Source: Typha latifolia (lineage: Eukaryota; Streptophyta; Magnoliopsida; Poales; Typhaceae). Taken from it: 64,000 bases of DNA. Of the stretch, positions 47,750 through 59,566 are shown piece after piece (position 1 is the first letter of the stretch; each line of letters starts with the position of its first letter). The notes under the pieces are model-generated. The model worked only from the letters and a program-made list of their open reading frames with translations. It did not search any database and had not been told where the DNA came from. The DNA is taken from contig CM034110.1 in NCBI GenBank assembly GCA_019914945.1, positions 4,605,808 to 4,669,807 of the forward strand. Direction: 5' to 3'. A program made the position numbers and the translations under genes.

Positions 47750-49233
47750 GCGAACTGCCAAAAGTGGTGGTGGGCGGTCATAAGGTAGGATGGCTCGTGG
47801 ATAAAGATTGTGGCTAAGATTTGGGTGCTTTGAATAGATCTAGGGTTAAGATATACTCTTATAAAAATGAGGATGATCTAACATCTACAATAAAAGATTA
47901 AGACAAATAATAAAATTGACTAAACTCAATAATCATTCTACGATAATAAACAATCTATGACCACTCCTAGCGGATTAGATCCACATGCAGATCATATAAA
48001 TCCACCGTGCTTCAAACACCTTGTCCTCAAGATAACTAGTTCCTTACGTCCTTGTATTCATATAGCTTGTTGTGCCGGTCAGAGGAGTCAAGTTTTTCTT
48101 CTTCAAGACCACCTAAGAACATGACGTGGGCTGACTAGCAGTTGCATTTATAGTCGAAGGTAAAACGATCATCATAGTAAAATTATAAGACTTTCTTTCT
48201 ACACTCCTCTAAGTCATTGAGTATAAAGTAGTGAGATCTACTAGTGGTTGGGTTGAGCCATTCCTTCGGGCTAAGTTAGGGCTGGAAGAAGGGTCGAGGT
48301 CGCGATTTAGGCCTACACCCCCTCGAGTTGAGTTTTCTTACATGGGAGGGCTTGTTCTACCATGACTAGTGGTGATGGCAATGCTGGGCGATGGTGGGCG
48401 GATAGTAGAGCCTCTACCAAGGCTTGGATCAAATCATTGAGGGAGGTTTCTAGGGTGATGGGCGGCTAAAAATTCTTTAAATAATATCTTTGCCACCACG
48501 TCGATGGCTAATCCTCGGTGGTTGCTAGTGGTGGTGGTGGTGGTACTAGAGATACTCTCACAGGGACGGAGATGGGTTTTTCGTCCTCTATGGCTATGAT
48601 CTCCCCTAGGTTAATCTTGGATTGCATGTCAATCATCGTCTGAGGAACATCGCCTTTGATACCACTATTACGAACTAGATATGAACCGATCTAGACGTAA
48701 GAAAATTGTGAGATTTTTATTAGCGATAGCCTCACGAGTTACATATCTAATGAATTTAGTTTTACGTGAATCCAAGGTCGAGATGTAAGGTTAAAAATAA
48801 ATGTGAGAATGTCAATTTTGAATGAAATGGTAAATATCCAATATTGCGGGGGTCGTTGTAGGGTGGTAGATGGCCAAGGGTGATGGTGGACGCCCGCAAG
48901 GTAGGGTGGATTATGGAAGAAGATGGTGACTATAGTTTGAGTACTTTGAATAGATTTAGGATTACGGTTTACTCCTATGATGATAAGGACGATCTAACAG
49001 TTATATTAAAAGATAAAGATAAATAACCAAATTAGCTAAACTCAATAATCATTCCACGATAATACATGACAACTCCTATTTATAAGAGAAAAGTCATAGA
49101 GGATTGAATCTAACATAGGGATTATCCACTTTAATTCAAAATTAAAGATAATAAGCAAATTAGACTAACAAGACTCGACTAACTCGACCCACGTAATCAA
49201 ATCATATCATGTTGACCTGATCCGAATCTGACA
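47750..49233 (-). mobile_element. internally deleted Ty3/gypsy relic
   Basis: The plus-strand blocks 47757-47960 and 48844-49075 are direct repeats (AAGGTAGGATGGCT / AAGGTAGGGTGGAT, GATTTAGGATTACGG / ATCTAGGGTTAAGA, ACTCAATAATCATTC) and represent the two LTRs. A minus-strand TGGTATCAAAGGC at 48652-48664 is a degenerate Met primer site beside the longer (5') LTR. The internal stretch keeps a gag-like start and, at about 47960-48050, a LEDKVFEARWI block resembling a gypsy pol C-terminus. Nearly all of pol is gone. The 3' LTR is cut short where copy E begins. Confidence 0.6.
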
Positions 49234-50261
49234 CAACCCGAAGCCACTTAACTCGACCCGATTGCCACCCTTACTGACACCTCAATTATTCTATGCAAAA
49301 TAGATTTGGTGTTTTTAATGATTTGTGGACTCTCTGATGATTTATTCCTACTTCTCATCTATCTCAAAATGATGATTTATTCGTGCTTCTCATATATCTC
49401 AAAATATGGGTGTTACAAAAAGAAATAGTAGAGCTAATGATGGGTTGATTGTTGATGAAAATATTTTTGTTAAACAATAAGCTAAGTTTTCTAAAAGTCT
49501 TATGTGATTGATTTAAAAATACAAGCTATTTGGGTAAGGAAAAGTGCTTAAGTGGTTCACTCTTGGAATATTTACTTCGGGTAACGGATACCGGAACGCT
49601 GGATTACCTCAACTCTATTTGTTGAATTTCATTGTACACATTAATATGTTCTAATGACATCAACATAGTTGTGCCAAGACCTACCCATAATCAGAGGTAA
49701 ATTCGTAAAAATTATGTTCTAATGACATCAACATAGTTAAAGTTACTGATTTTTTTTCTCAAGCAATCTTAACTCACAAACTATAGCAATTATTTCAAAA
49801 ACTAATTAGCAACTAATTCCTTCAATTAATTTCTCTAGCATAGCAATAATTCAAGAATGAGGACAGTGAAATTTTTTGTAAAAAAATAGTTTGTTCAGTG
49901 GTAGAAGAGGGAGAGAGATAGAATGAGAAAGAGTGAGATTGAGAGACGGAGATTGGAGAAGGATTATACTATCCTCGTTCGTTGTCATTCGCCGCCATCC
50001 ATAGTCACTTGAGAGAGGACAATCAAGAATGGTCCACTATCGCGAGTCATGGTTGGGAGAGGACGATCAATAAAGGAGATGGGTTTAGAGTTTAGGAGAT
50101 TGAGCAAGAGAAGAGTGAGAAAATTTTCAATCTTGATCTCCTAATACGACCCGCTTCACCAAATTAAGGTGTCAAATTACCAGCCTATCATGAATTACTA
50201 GCCCGACAAAGTAGGTGGCCAGATCCACTTAGCGCTTTTCAGCGCTTAATAGCAGTTAGAT
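49234..50261. other. intergenic, no gene
   Basis: It includes two copies of ATGTTCTAATGACATCAACA (about 49647 and 49713) and a GAGAGAGATAG-type purine patch at 49905-49960. Words such as GATGATTTATTC are repeated at 49335 and 49371. Nothing codes. Confidence 0.4.
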
Positions 50262-51058
50262 GGCCTTGTTTGATTTGAGGCTAAGCTTCAAACTAAATTA
50301 GCTAGCTTATTTCTTAGTCTTGATTTAAAGTATATTGAACTAGTTTAATAAAATATAGTGTTTAGTTGTGAACTAGGCTAAACTATAATTTTTACTTTTG
50401 GTACGATGTGAAAAAATAAAAGATATATTAGTTTTGGAGAGAAAGAAATAATATATAAAATTAATGGACCAAAATGCCCTTTGACTTTGATGATAAAATT
50501 TAAAAATATTGTTATTTTAGCAATAATCAAATCTTAAATTATTATGTATAACTAATCCTATAACTATGTAGACTTAGTAAATTTAAAAAAGTTAGACAGT
50601 ATTTATTTTGGAGGAAAATAATAAATAAATAAGAGAGATTTAAATTTAGGGTATAATTATTACTTTGATGTAACATAAAAGAGTAAAACCATATTTATTT
50701 TTTAAGAAAATAGTATTAAATATTATCATTAATTTTATAAAATATTTATAAATTAGCCATTTTAAACTCATATTAAACATATCAGTAAATTATATTAAAT
50801 AATCGTTATTTTTACTTGTGTTTATAAATATTTTTTTCGCAAAAGAGAAGCTATTTTCTAATAAAAAAATATTTATTTTTTAGAAGAGACGAGAGTGAGA
50901 AGGATATAAGTAAATTAAAATAAGTTTGAAATGATATTAGAATTTATAAATTAGTATTTATTTAGAGAGTGAGCGTTGAACTAATAAAAAAGATAATTTA
51001 CTATTTAGTTACCGAACCAGGTTAGAGATCTCTAAACTCTAACCCAAACAACTGAGGA
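50262..51058. mobile_element. possible MITE downstream of ADF5
   Basis: The left end TGGCCTTGTTTGATTTGAGG and the right end read in reverse (CCTCAGTTGTTTGGGTTAG) share a degenerate inverted pattern (TTGTTTGGNTT), with an AT-rich 0.8-kb interior. The TTGTTTGG terminus is common in plant MITEs. No target duplication is visible. Confidence 0.4.
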
Positions 51059-51555
51059 TTGGAATTTGTAGAGAGAGATTCAAAGTATTTCCCCTCGCTT
51101 CTTTTCTATCCCATCTCTTCATTCTCCTTTGCTTGAGTTGGTCTGTCCAATTAGGACAGAATAGTTTTTGGGCCTCTTTTATTCTTGCTTGAAAAGCAAG
51201 TAATGCTTTCATTTCCTTGTTATCTGTTACTTGGACATTTCTCTTTCTTAAGCAGATAGACCACAACAAAGAAAAGCATAAAGAGATATCAAGGATCTGC
51301 CATTTCTTAGTCAGAAGGTATAAAGTTATCAACTAGAAAGTGGACAAGAGCAGCATCTTCATGCTTGTTATTCTTCTTCTTGAAACATAGCACAAGTGGG
51401 ACATTTAAGACTGGTTGCAAGAGTTAAAAAGACTACCATGCATCCCTCCTCCACTTTGTTAATTACCATACTAAATAGTAGAGCAACATACACTAAATAG
51501 TTAGGTATATATACCAAACTAGCCAATAAGTAGCAAGCAGTCAGGAGAGAAGAGA

Positions 51556-51709
51556 TCAACAATGAGCCCTCTTTCTAATGACATCAAATCCCATCTCTGA
51601 AGGATCTGTGGCTTGCACCTCATAGTGGACCCCATCAAGCACCCTCCTCAACCCTTGCTTTGAGGTGGCGTACAGTATCTTTGCCCTTATCCTTGATGCA
51701 CTCGGAGAC
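51556..51709 (-). CDS. ADF5: ADF5 exon 3 (actin-binding helix and C-terminus)
   Basis: 154 bases including the TGA stop at 51556-51558. It begins with the last base of TGG and encodes [10 protein letters not shown], the basic helix and [12 protein letters not shown]. The basic residues after SRI and in GLRR match those needed for actin binding in characterised plant ADFs. Confidence 0.95.
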
Positions 51710-53177
51710 CTGGATATAGAAAGAAAGAAAGAAAAAAAAGCTATCCACTTTATTAAGTTGGACCATTACTTTCTTTAAAGTGGAGTTAGTAGATAATTTC
51801 AAATGGGGTACTAAAGACAATAGCAAGAATGATTAAAGTTTGGCTCACATACATTATGAGCAAAGTTTCTTTTTCATTTTCTTATCACTACTCCATTGAA
51901 AATGTTTATTTGTGATAAGGATCAAGACGTGGCTTCTTTGGCTCTTTTCAACTACTGATTTGAATGGTGATCATGCCTAGCTACATCCACTAAGACTTTC
52001 TTTGTCAAATTTGCCACAGTTTTTCTCTTTTCACTTTTGAAAATCATTTGGCTTTTCTTGCGTTTTTGACTAAACTAGCCCTCTTCCAAAACTTTTTTAC
52101 CAGAGTAGACTTTCCTCAAACTTATTTACTAAATAGAGTCTAATTTACTGTAGTCATAACAAAAATGTTGAACTGATCAATATTTTTTCTTAGGCAAAAA
52201 CGCTGATCAGTTCAGTATTTTTATGTGGTCCTAAAACACTGATCTTATTAGCATTTTAAAAAATGCTGATTAGTTCAGTTTTTTTTTATTAGGGCCACAG
52301 TAAATTAGACATTATTTCGTAAATAAATTTGAGGGTTTTCATTATGGTAAAAAATTTTAAAAATGTGGCTATTTTGGTAAAAAAACTCGGCTTTTTTTCT
52401 TCCAAATTGTTGGACCAAATGGTTAGATATTTGTTTATTAGGATTGCTAGATCCAAGAAGAAATGATAGAAATTTGAATTGATTTATCCAATCAGTCAGA
52501 TCTAAAATTATCGTACTTGTTTCCACGAAGTAAAAGTGGGTATGACATGCATGTAGAAAACTAAAGCCAATTCATCTGCAGAATGGCTTTACCTAATAAA
52601 TTTTATATTCTTCTTTTCTGATGATAACTTTTAATCAAAATCAAAACCTTGGTTTCAAATTGCTCTCGACTAAAACTGATATGTTTCTGCCCAAACATTT
52701 CTTAACTCGGATCAAAATCAATAAGCGAAACTTGATAACAAGTGTATAAAAAGTGTCTCTAATATAATATATATCTACAGAGAGATCTAAGGAGAGAGTG
52801 AGAGAGAATTAACCATGTAATGAAGAAGATCTTGCTCTTCTGGCAATTGTCTGCAGTGACGAAATCGAAGTCAAATACTGCGTAGCGGCAGTCATCATTC
52901 GGCAAGGAAGCAGCGAGTTCTTCGTATCCTTCACCTGGCCCTCCAACTTTATCCACCATCACCGCTTTGGATCGCTCGTCGATCTTATAAACCACAAACC
53001 TATGCACCCGCTTCCACTTCATCTCCGTGAACCATTTCCTGCATTCCTCTCGTACACACATCCCCTCTGTCGCCTGCTCTCAACAAGAGAAAGGAAAACT
53101 CAAACGTCTGGAAAGAGAAAACTCTCAAGTGTTTGATATCTTGCTTTTGGTCTTACCATCTTGTATGCCATGGCCAT
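51556..53177 (-). CDS. ADF5: actin-depolymerizing factor, ADF5 type (complete, 3 exons)
   Basis: Exons on the minus strand are 53157-53177, 52814-53073 and 51556-51709; they join in frame to 144 residues ending RAHC. The ADF-homology fold is complete: [18 protein letters not shown] near the N-terminus, [27 protein letters not shown], then the long actin-binding helix with [19 protein letters not shown] and the tail [13 protein letters not shown]. The length and intron positions (after a short first exon; inside the W of ITW) are those of plant ADF genes. The seven-residue first exon MAMAYKM and the [10 protein letters not shown] block point to the ADF5/9 subclass, which in Arabidopsis binds and bundles actin filaments rather than severing them. 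Donors are GTAAGA and GTTAAT, acceptors GAGCAG and ATCCAG. No defects were found; it is probably functional in the cytoplasm. Confidence 0.95.
51710..52813 (-). other. ADF5 intron 2 (1.1 kb) carrying a MITE
   Basis: Intron between the two main ADF5 exons. It contains the family A MITE at 52062-52386 and otherwise plain AT-rich sequence. Confidence 0.85.
52062..52386. mobile_element. MITE, family A, copy 2 (ADF5 intron 2)
   Basis: It starts GTTTTTGACTAAACTAGCCC and, read from the other side, GTTTTTTTACCAAAATAGCC. Further inside both arms carry CCTCAAACTTATTTAC / CCTCAAATTTATTTAC and GTCTAATTTACTGTAG. The loop has AAAACGCTGATC-type words, as does copy 1 at 4981-5400. It is 325 bp and non-coding. 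Confidence 0.75.
52814..53073 (-). CDS. ADF5: ADF5 exon 2 (main ADF-homology domain)
   Basis: 260 bases from [11 protein letters not shown] to the first two bases of the tryptophan in ITW. The acceptor is TTGAGAGCAG and the donor GTTAAT. It holds the N-terminal G-actin contact region and the central sheet. The residue aligned with the regulatory serine of other ADFs is glutamate (ATEGM). Confidence 0.95.
53157..53177 (-). CDS. ADF5: ADF5 exon 1 (MAMAYKM)
   Basis: Twenty-one bases encode MAMAYKM and are followed by the donor GTAAGA. The first ATG was chosen over the second because the longer form matches the ADF5 group. It is separated from exon 2 by only 83 bases. Confidence 0.9.
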
Positions 53178-53251
53178 GGTTGCAGTTTACTGGCCTTCGT
53201 GTTCTTCTTGGGCTTCTCTTGGGTTTGTGGTGGTGGAGTGTGGTGTATTTG

Positions 53252-53257
53252 TTTATA
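53252..53257 (-). promoter_or_regulatory. TATA box of ADF5
   Basis: The minus strand reads CTTATAAACAAATACACC about 75-80 bases above the start codon, leaving a leader of roughly 45-50 bases if transcription starts 30 bases below it. A second, weaker TATATTTA lies further up at about 53295. Confidence 0.5.
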
Positions 53258-53329
53258 AGGATTGAGCTCTACAAATGCCCTTGTGCTTCCTCTAAATATA
53301 ATCTTGCATTGGAGAGGGGGTAAGTGGGT

Positions 53330-53900
53330 TAAGACAGATATGATTGATATATCAATAGGGTCAACATTGGATGGTAGGATGGTTGTCTTGTATTCTTTTT
53401 TTCTTTTTTTTCTCTCTATCTCTCTCTCTCTTGTCTTTATGATGAGACAAATGGATCTCTCTCAGATAAAAAAGAAAAGAAAGCGAGCTGCGGTTTGGGT
53501 ATAGTGATCAATTGTGGTACCAGGAAAACCCTTTGAGGGGTCTACTGGAAAGGGATCAAGATTGTTTTGTTGACATGCTAACTAAAATAGAGATTAAAGG
53601 GAAAGAGGAAAAGAGAGTACAAACCTATCGGCTTTGCAGCATCGACGTGCTAAAGCAAGGAACATAGTTATCCGTTAGGCTTTTAGACATTATAATTCAA
53701 AGGGATTTTTTTTGCCTTTGTACACTTAAGAATTTCTAGTTTGCTTGTATTTTTCAATAAATATAATCTTAAGTCTTAACAATGTAATAAAAAAGATAAA
53801 AATATCGTTAACTAAGAGATATGTATGAAAACTATAATGACATTTTTAGTTTTTTATTTCTACATTGTTCGAATTATAATGATTAATTAACTCTAAGGGA
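53330..53900. other. intergenic upstream of ADF5
   Basis: Contains a CT-rich patch at 53395-53432 and no readable gene. Confidence 0.4.
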
Positions 53901-55400
53901 AAATCACGGGCAACCACAAATCCATTGTGCAAGATATAACATACACGAACTCTAAAACATTTTAAATAAGACTAACCCTAGAAAACATACCCACTCGTAT
54001 ATAATTGGTTAGAATAACAAATTTATACATAATAGATCACAAAAGATTTTCTCATTGTAAATTTCTGTTGTTAATATACTAGCTCCATATGACCCTTTTA
54101 TAGGGTAGCTCATCATTGGTTCTGTGCTCATCTTGCATTTTATGTGTGTCGAGCACACTTTGCACCTCCGCGTCTTTGCATGACTTATGCACTGTCGCAC
54201 ATTTACTGTAGATTCTTAATGTGCCCACTATAGCTTTTGTTCACCATCTGAAAGCCTAACCTTATATTTTTTTATATGGACATTCAAAGTCTATATCATT
54301 CTACTAGTTAAATTAGGGTACACTCCTAATCCTATTAGGAGGCCTCTTACAATCTCCTAATTTGATTAAAAAAAATTTCACTAGTTAAAAAAAGCTTCCT
54401 ACTCCATCGAGGAATTAAAGACATAGTTGAATTAGTATTCATTGTTAGACTAGAACATCTCATGAGGAAGCCTAATCCAATAATCTCTCCCTCCAACTCA
54501 TGAGAAGGACTCTTGGTGATCTCTTGCCAAGTCAACATCATCTTTTGCATCGCGTACTTACTTTGGCGGATAATCTTTTGTCTAAGAACATCATTTTTTT
54601 ACACTTGGCCTCTTCACGATCACCACATGATCTCAGTATTGACTCTAATATGTCATTGTCAACTAAGCTTTGTGCTTCAATTTCTTTACCGATCACCTTT
54701 TGGTCTCAAGAATTCAGTCATTTCATCACTTTAACTGCTCTTCATGAGTCACTGTGAATCTACTCGTCTAAACTCATGTCAAATCCACACAGTATTTTCT
54801 TAAACCAGGACCCTTGCTCCACCGAATGTAATCGAAGTTGAACACCAATAATACTACATGTCCAAGCTCAATAGTGTTACCATGCCTCCTCTAGAAAAGC
54901 TTGTATATCTGTCAGTCTCCGAATTGTTGCACCATACTATGTCAAAGAATATTGCATGATTATTTGTGTGTGATCTAATCTCTCCAAACAGAAAAGAGAT
55001 ATAAAAAGCAAGACGCAAAGAATTACATAGAAAACCCTCTCAATAAGAAAAAAAAAAAGTATACAATAATAAATTTACTAGACAAGATATAAAGTACACA
55101 AACTTTAAAGCATCTGAATAAATCTAAATTAAGACCACTCACTTGTATATAACCAACTAGTATAAAAAAAAACTTATGCACCAGAGACTATGAGAGACTT
55201 TCTCTTTCTATATTTTTGTAGGCATTCAAAGTCTATGTCTTTCTTTTAGTTAAATTAGGGTACACTCTTAATCTCGTTGGGATATATTTCACAATCTCCT
55301 AATTTAATATAAAAAGCTCTCAATGTCTCCTATTACATCAAGAAAACCAAAGATATAATGGAATTAGTATTTCTACTCAGACTAGAACTTCTAAAAAACC
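53900..55400 (-). mobile_element. possible degraded LTR retrotransposon (direct repeats)
   Basis: Blocks at about 53905-54445 and 55040-55395 align as direct repeats: ACATTCAAAGTCTATATC / GCATTCAAAGTCTATGTC, AGTTAAATTAGGGTACACTC, CAATCTCCTAATTT, TTAGACTAGAACATCTC / TCAGACTAGAACTTCTA. A minus-strand purine run GTTGGAGGGAGAGA lies at 54486-54499, where a polypurine tract would be expected beside a 3' LTR. The ~0.6-kb interior has no recognised protein or clear primer site, so this is at best a short non-autonomous element. Confidence 0.4.
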
Positions 55401-56474
55401 TTTTTTCTATCTTTTTTATACTTTATCTCACGTTAACGATAATTATTACACCTTAATTTTAGAATATAAAAATATTTCTTCTTAGAATAACGACTTTATT
55501 TTAGGAATTAGAATATAGAAATACCTATTTCAGGATTGCCCTTATTTCTAAAGTGAAATCCATTTTCCTATAAATTTCTTCTTTTACAATGTCTCCTTTT
55601 TTTTTCTATTATCAAAAAAAGAAATATCGATCCAAATTGCTCATCTAAGGATTAAGAAAAGTTAAAGAGTATCCAGTACTCAAACAGATGTGCATATAAG
55701 ATAGAGATGATTAGAATGTGATGATTAAGAGGTCCCATGCAGTCTCGGATCCAACACCTTCACCCTCGTGCTCTCTCCTTCATTCTTTGCTTCAAAGGAA
55801 AGGGAGGTCGACCCCATTGATTTGAGGAGGAAAGAGAGCATGGGGAAGGACATATGTCCCCCATTCGCTGACAGTAAAATCTCAGCAAAAAAGAAAGAGG
55901 GTACCTTTTGAGAAGACGATCCAAACCACCATGGTTTTGTTATTATTATTATTATTATTATTTATATTTTATCGAATTCTACATTATGAGTTTAATTTTG
56001 AAAAACAACTCAAGTTAAGTTTAACGTGATAAAATTTTAAATACTTAAATTATAACCTCTTTTCTTTTCTTTTTTCTTTTAAATTAGTAGCGAAGATATT
56101 TTAGTTATTTTATACATACAATTTACTTGATAATAACATATGCTTATTTGCTCACTTAATTAATGAAGATATGTTGCAAGGATGAGAAGATCAGTAAGGT
56201 TCATATTTCTTACTTTGTGTTTATCCTATTTGCATCTCAATCCAATATCATTCTTTAGTTTAGCAGTGATTTCTTTTTCTAGTTTATTCTTTGCAACATG
56301 ATCTCTCTCTAGTTTATCGAATTACAATATGTTAATCACTAATTCAGTTAACATATTATGCATGGATTAAGATGCTAACCCTGTTTTATGCTTGTGTTAA
56401 CAGTTTTTATTTTTTATTTTTGGGCCAATGAGATGACAAGGTGGCAATTTACCTGTAGAAAATAGGACTATTTA
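55401..56474. other. intergenic, nothing recognised
   Basis: AT-rich with a moderately GC-richer patch at 55730-55930 and an (ATT)n run at 55942-55961. No exon is supported on either strand. Confidence 0.4.
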
Positions 56475-56732
56475 GATAGGGCCGTAAAAAAAGTTCACCT
56501 AGCTAAGTTTTTAGCTCAAAATTTTAATCAAGTTGAGCGGATCTAGGCTTGATATATGATACATGAGATTTATATATAGCACATCTTGTTAAAGCATAGA
56601 CGAGCTGATTCGAACTAGCTCGATATTTCAGCAGCATCAGCCTGAACTTGTATTATTATGCTCATCTCGAGCTCAAGCTCAAGCTAAGCCAAGCTGAATT
56701 TATATTAATTTTGAGCTAAGTTTACACTCCTA
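56475..56732. mobile_element. small GAGCTCAAGCTC-rich element
   Basis: The left end AGGGCCGTAAAAAAAGTTC with AGCTCAAAATTTTAATC mirrors, loosely, the right end read in reverse (TAGGAGTGTAAACTTAGCTC, then AAAATTAAT). It is about 258 bp with repeated GAGCTCAAGCTC words near the right. It shares its terminus with the insertion at 19715. Confidence 0.4.
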
Positions 56733-59566
56733 TATATATGTATTAAGTTTGACGGTGATCTATTCGATAATTCAAGTGCTCTAATTTTCTAAAAGAGATC
56801 AAATACTCTAAATTATGCAGTGGCACTAAAGCCCAAAGAGAAGAGGAGGACATGAATGACAATGGCAAATTCCAAGAATGATAGAAAGAAGAAAACAATT
56901 CATTTTCTTCATGGTGCTCTAATTCTTTACTTGTAATTATCCACATATTCCTATGCAATTGCTTGGGGCAAAGGTAGCATCCATGAATTATTCATGGAAT
57001 AGTTGGCATCACATGCAGTAGGGCTCGAAGTTATTAATATATTATATATAATTGATCAATAGATCAAAGATATAATGGCTCATATCTTTTCCCAATTTCA
57101 AGCTTAATTCAATTGAAGTTTTTTTAAGGCTTAAATTAGACTAGTTTTATGGCTGAGTTTGACTTAGGTTTGAATTGAGCTAACAATAGCTTGAGCTCAA
57201 ATTAGGCTTAATTGGTTCAAGTTAGGCTTAGCTGACTGCTTTTCTAATAAGCTTTTATTTGGTTGAAAGAAGTAGGAGCTTAATAATGTCCTAGTTAAAT
57301 CGGTACCCTTGGAATTTAAACTTAGAAAATACTTACATAATATGATTCCTTTTAGTCATCTATGTATGATCCGATTAGCGATTACGATAGTCACAACATT
57401 AGCCTTTGCCACTTCCAAGTGAAGCAAATTTAGATCATTACATTTGGAAGAAAGTTACAAGCTCTTGAAATATTGAAAATATCTATTACCAACCTACACA
57501 AAGTGATAATTTTCATTTTAGTTGAGATAGTGCTCCACTGCACATAATATTTGCCATTATTTCCATGTAAAAAGTTATTCAGAAAAAATAATTGGTTCAA
57601 AGTAAGCAAGCATTAATTCCTTTATTATGATCTAAAAATTTGTTCTACTAATATTTCTCAAATATCAAATATGATACTGATCTCACTGTTCTTTATTTTT
57701 TATTACCATGATACCCACTTTAGAGTTAATTTTTATTTATTTTTCTTTATGAATTTGAATAAGTAAATACATAAAAATAAAATATTCTTCGAGCTTTTTT
57801 AATTTCACCATTAATTTATCGGTAATAAAGTGTAGATTTCACTTAAAATTTATCTCAAAGTTAATAAAATATTCAAATATCAAAATACATGATATTTTCT
57901 CAGTTGTCTTTGTCTTATCTTTAACAAATCCATTTCCTGCGAAAAGCTTGAATAAATTGAGTACTATGTTGTTATCCTACATCATAATAATAATAATAAT
58001 AATAATAATTAAAGATGTATGTTTCAGCTTAGTGCGACGCTAGATGAGCTCTCAAGTCTCATGCCAACCGCAAGACAGATGGCACTCCACTCGAACTTGT
58101 GGCAAAGCAATGAACTGTATACGAGCGTACAGGAGGCCCAGCACTACAGCAGCACATCAATCGTTTGACAAAATGCCAAGGCGGACAAGTCTTTGCTGCC
58201 CCAACCAAAGACACGCTGCCCTGTTGACGGAAAAAGAATCAAAAGACGAGCTAATAGCTAACAACAAGCAGTAGAAGCCTAACTAGCTATTGCTGATAGG
58301 AAATAAGGGGTGACAAGAAAACATGAGGACTTGCACGGCCCTACGTTCCCTGTTCTTTATCGACGTTTGGACACATCGGTGGAGGAGAAAAAGAATCAAA
58401 GGGACTTGTAAAAGGTTACCCATTTCTGCTTGTCTGTACTGCCATATCTGCTTTGGAGATTTGAGCATCATCTTTGAGGTTTGCTTTATTCAGTTGTCTC
58501 TATGTGCCTAATGCAACTGTGTTTCACCGCGTCTCACAAGGCTTCAAGTTTTAGGCTAATATTTTGTTTGCTTTCTGTTGGCTTAGATGTGAATCTATGA
58601 AATATACTCCAGTAATTTAGTACATCCAATAGGTTATTCATATTGATATTTATCATTCCACATATTTATTTTATTTAAAATATCTAAAAAAAAATACCCG
58701 GTTGTTAGTTTTTTTAACGATTGATTACTATAGAGATGAAGTGATTATAGATGCAAAATAATCTTAGTACTCCTGAACAACGTTGAGTAATTTAATTTTT
58801 GAGGAATTAAAAGCAAAATGCATTAGTCGAATAATAAATATATGAACGATAATAAAAGTAAAAGATTAGGGTATTTTGATAAACTTTTCTAGGTTAAATT
58901 GAACCCATTCATATAAACAAAATACTAGTGGAGATTTATTAATTTTTTTCCAAACAATTATATGTACCCATATACATTTCCAATTATGTTTAGATAGCCT
59001 GATAGTGGATTAGATTAATTTTGGGCTCAATCCTCACCAAACTCGAATTGCCATTCCATCCACATTTCTTCGACATATCATGACCTAACCTAAAAGTTTT
59101 TAGTAGTAACCCTACCAAATATTATAGGCCAAATCATCACTCAACTTTGGTTGCTTTCGAGTTCTTGGATTCGGGTCCCTAATCCTCTGTAATTAGTCCA
59201 TATAATATAATATCTGGTTGGTGAAGGCGAATCTTCTTTCTGTCTCAACAAAAGAGCGTACTCCTATTCTTATTATATACATTTACTTATTTATTTATTT
59301 TGTGAGACACCTTATTTTAAACGTAGACATTGGTTGAGGGTTTTGAAAAAGATGGAAATGGTGTGAATTATTAATTAATGGGGGGGCGGTGTGGTTCATT
59401 GTTCAAATCATTATTAAACATTTGATCTAGACAAGAGTCCACCCAAACCACTGATTTATTACAGCGGATTGCATGGAGATTGTTGGATCAACATGTGTAG
59501 ACTATTCTAATTGAAGGGGGACAGGAAGATTAGCTCCCTCCATTCACATAGGAGTGGTTGAGCTTG
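56733..59566. other. intergenic, no gene supported
   Basis: A (TAA)n run lies at 57983-58009, followed by a GC-richer patch at 58020-58520. The patch has no homology I recognise; its open frames are short and lack an obvious partner exon. It might hold a non-coding transcript or an unrecognised small gene. 57110-57250 has GAGCTCAAATTAGGCTT-like words. Confidence 0.4.

Noticed and set aside
51039..51332. Open frame just downstream of ADF5 on the same strand
   Set aside because: No similarity recognised. It starts ~220 bp beyond the ADF5 stop and likely falls in its 3' UTR or spacer.
52759..53061. Reading ADF as a single-exon protein starting at MCVREEC
   Set aside because: That frame reads through a GT donor at 52813 and lacks the N-terminal exon and the actin-binding helix, which are found at 53157-53177 and 51556-51709.
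58044..58511. Possible small genes in the GC-richer patch
   Set aside because: Short frames on both strands without domain, partner exon or promoter evidence. Kept only as an intergenic note.
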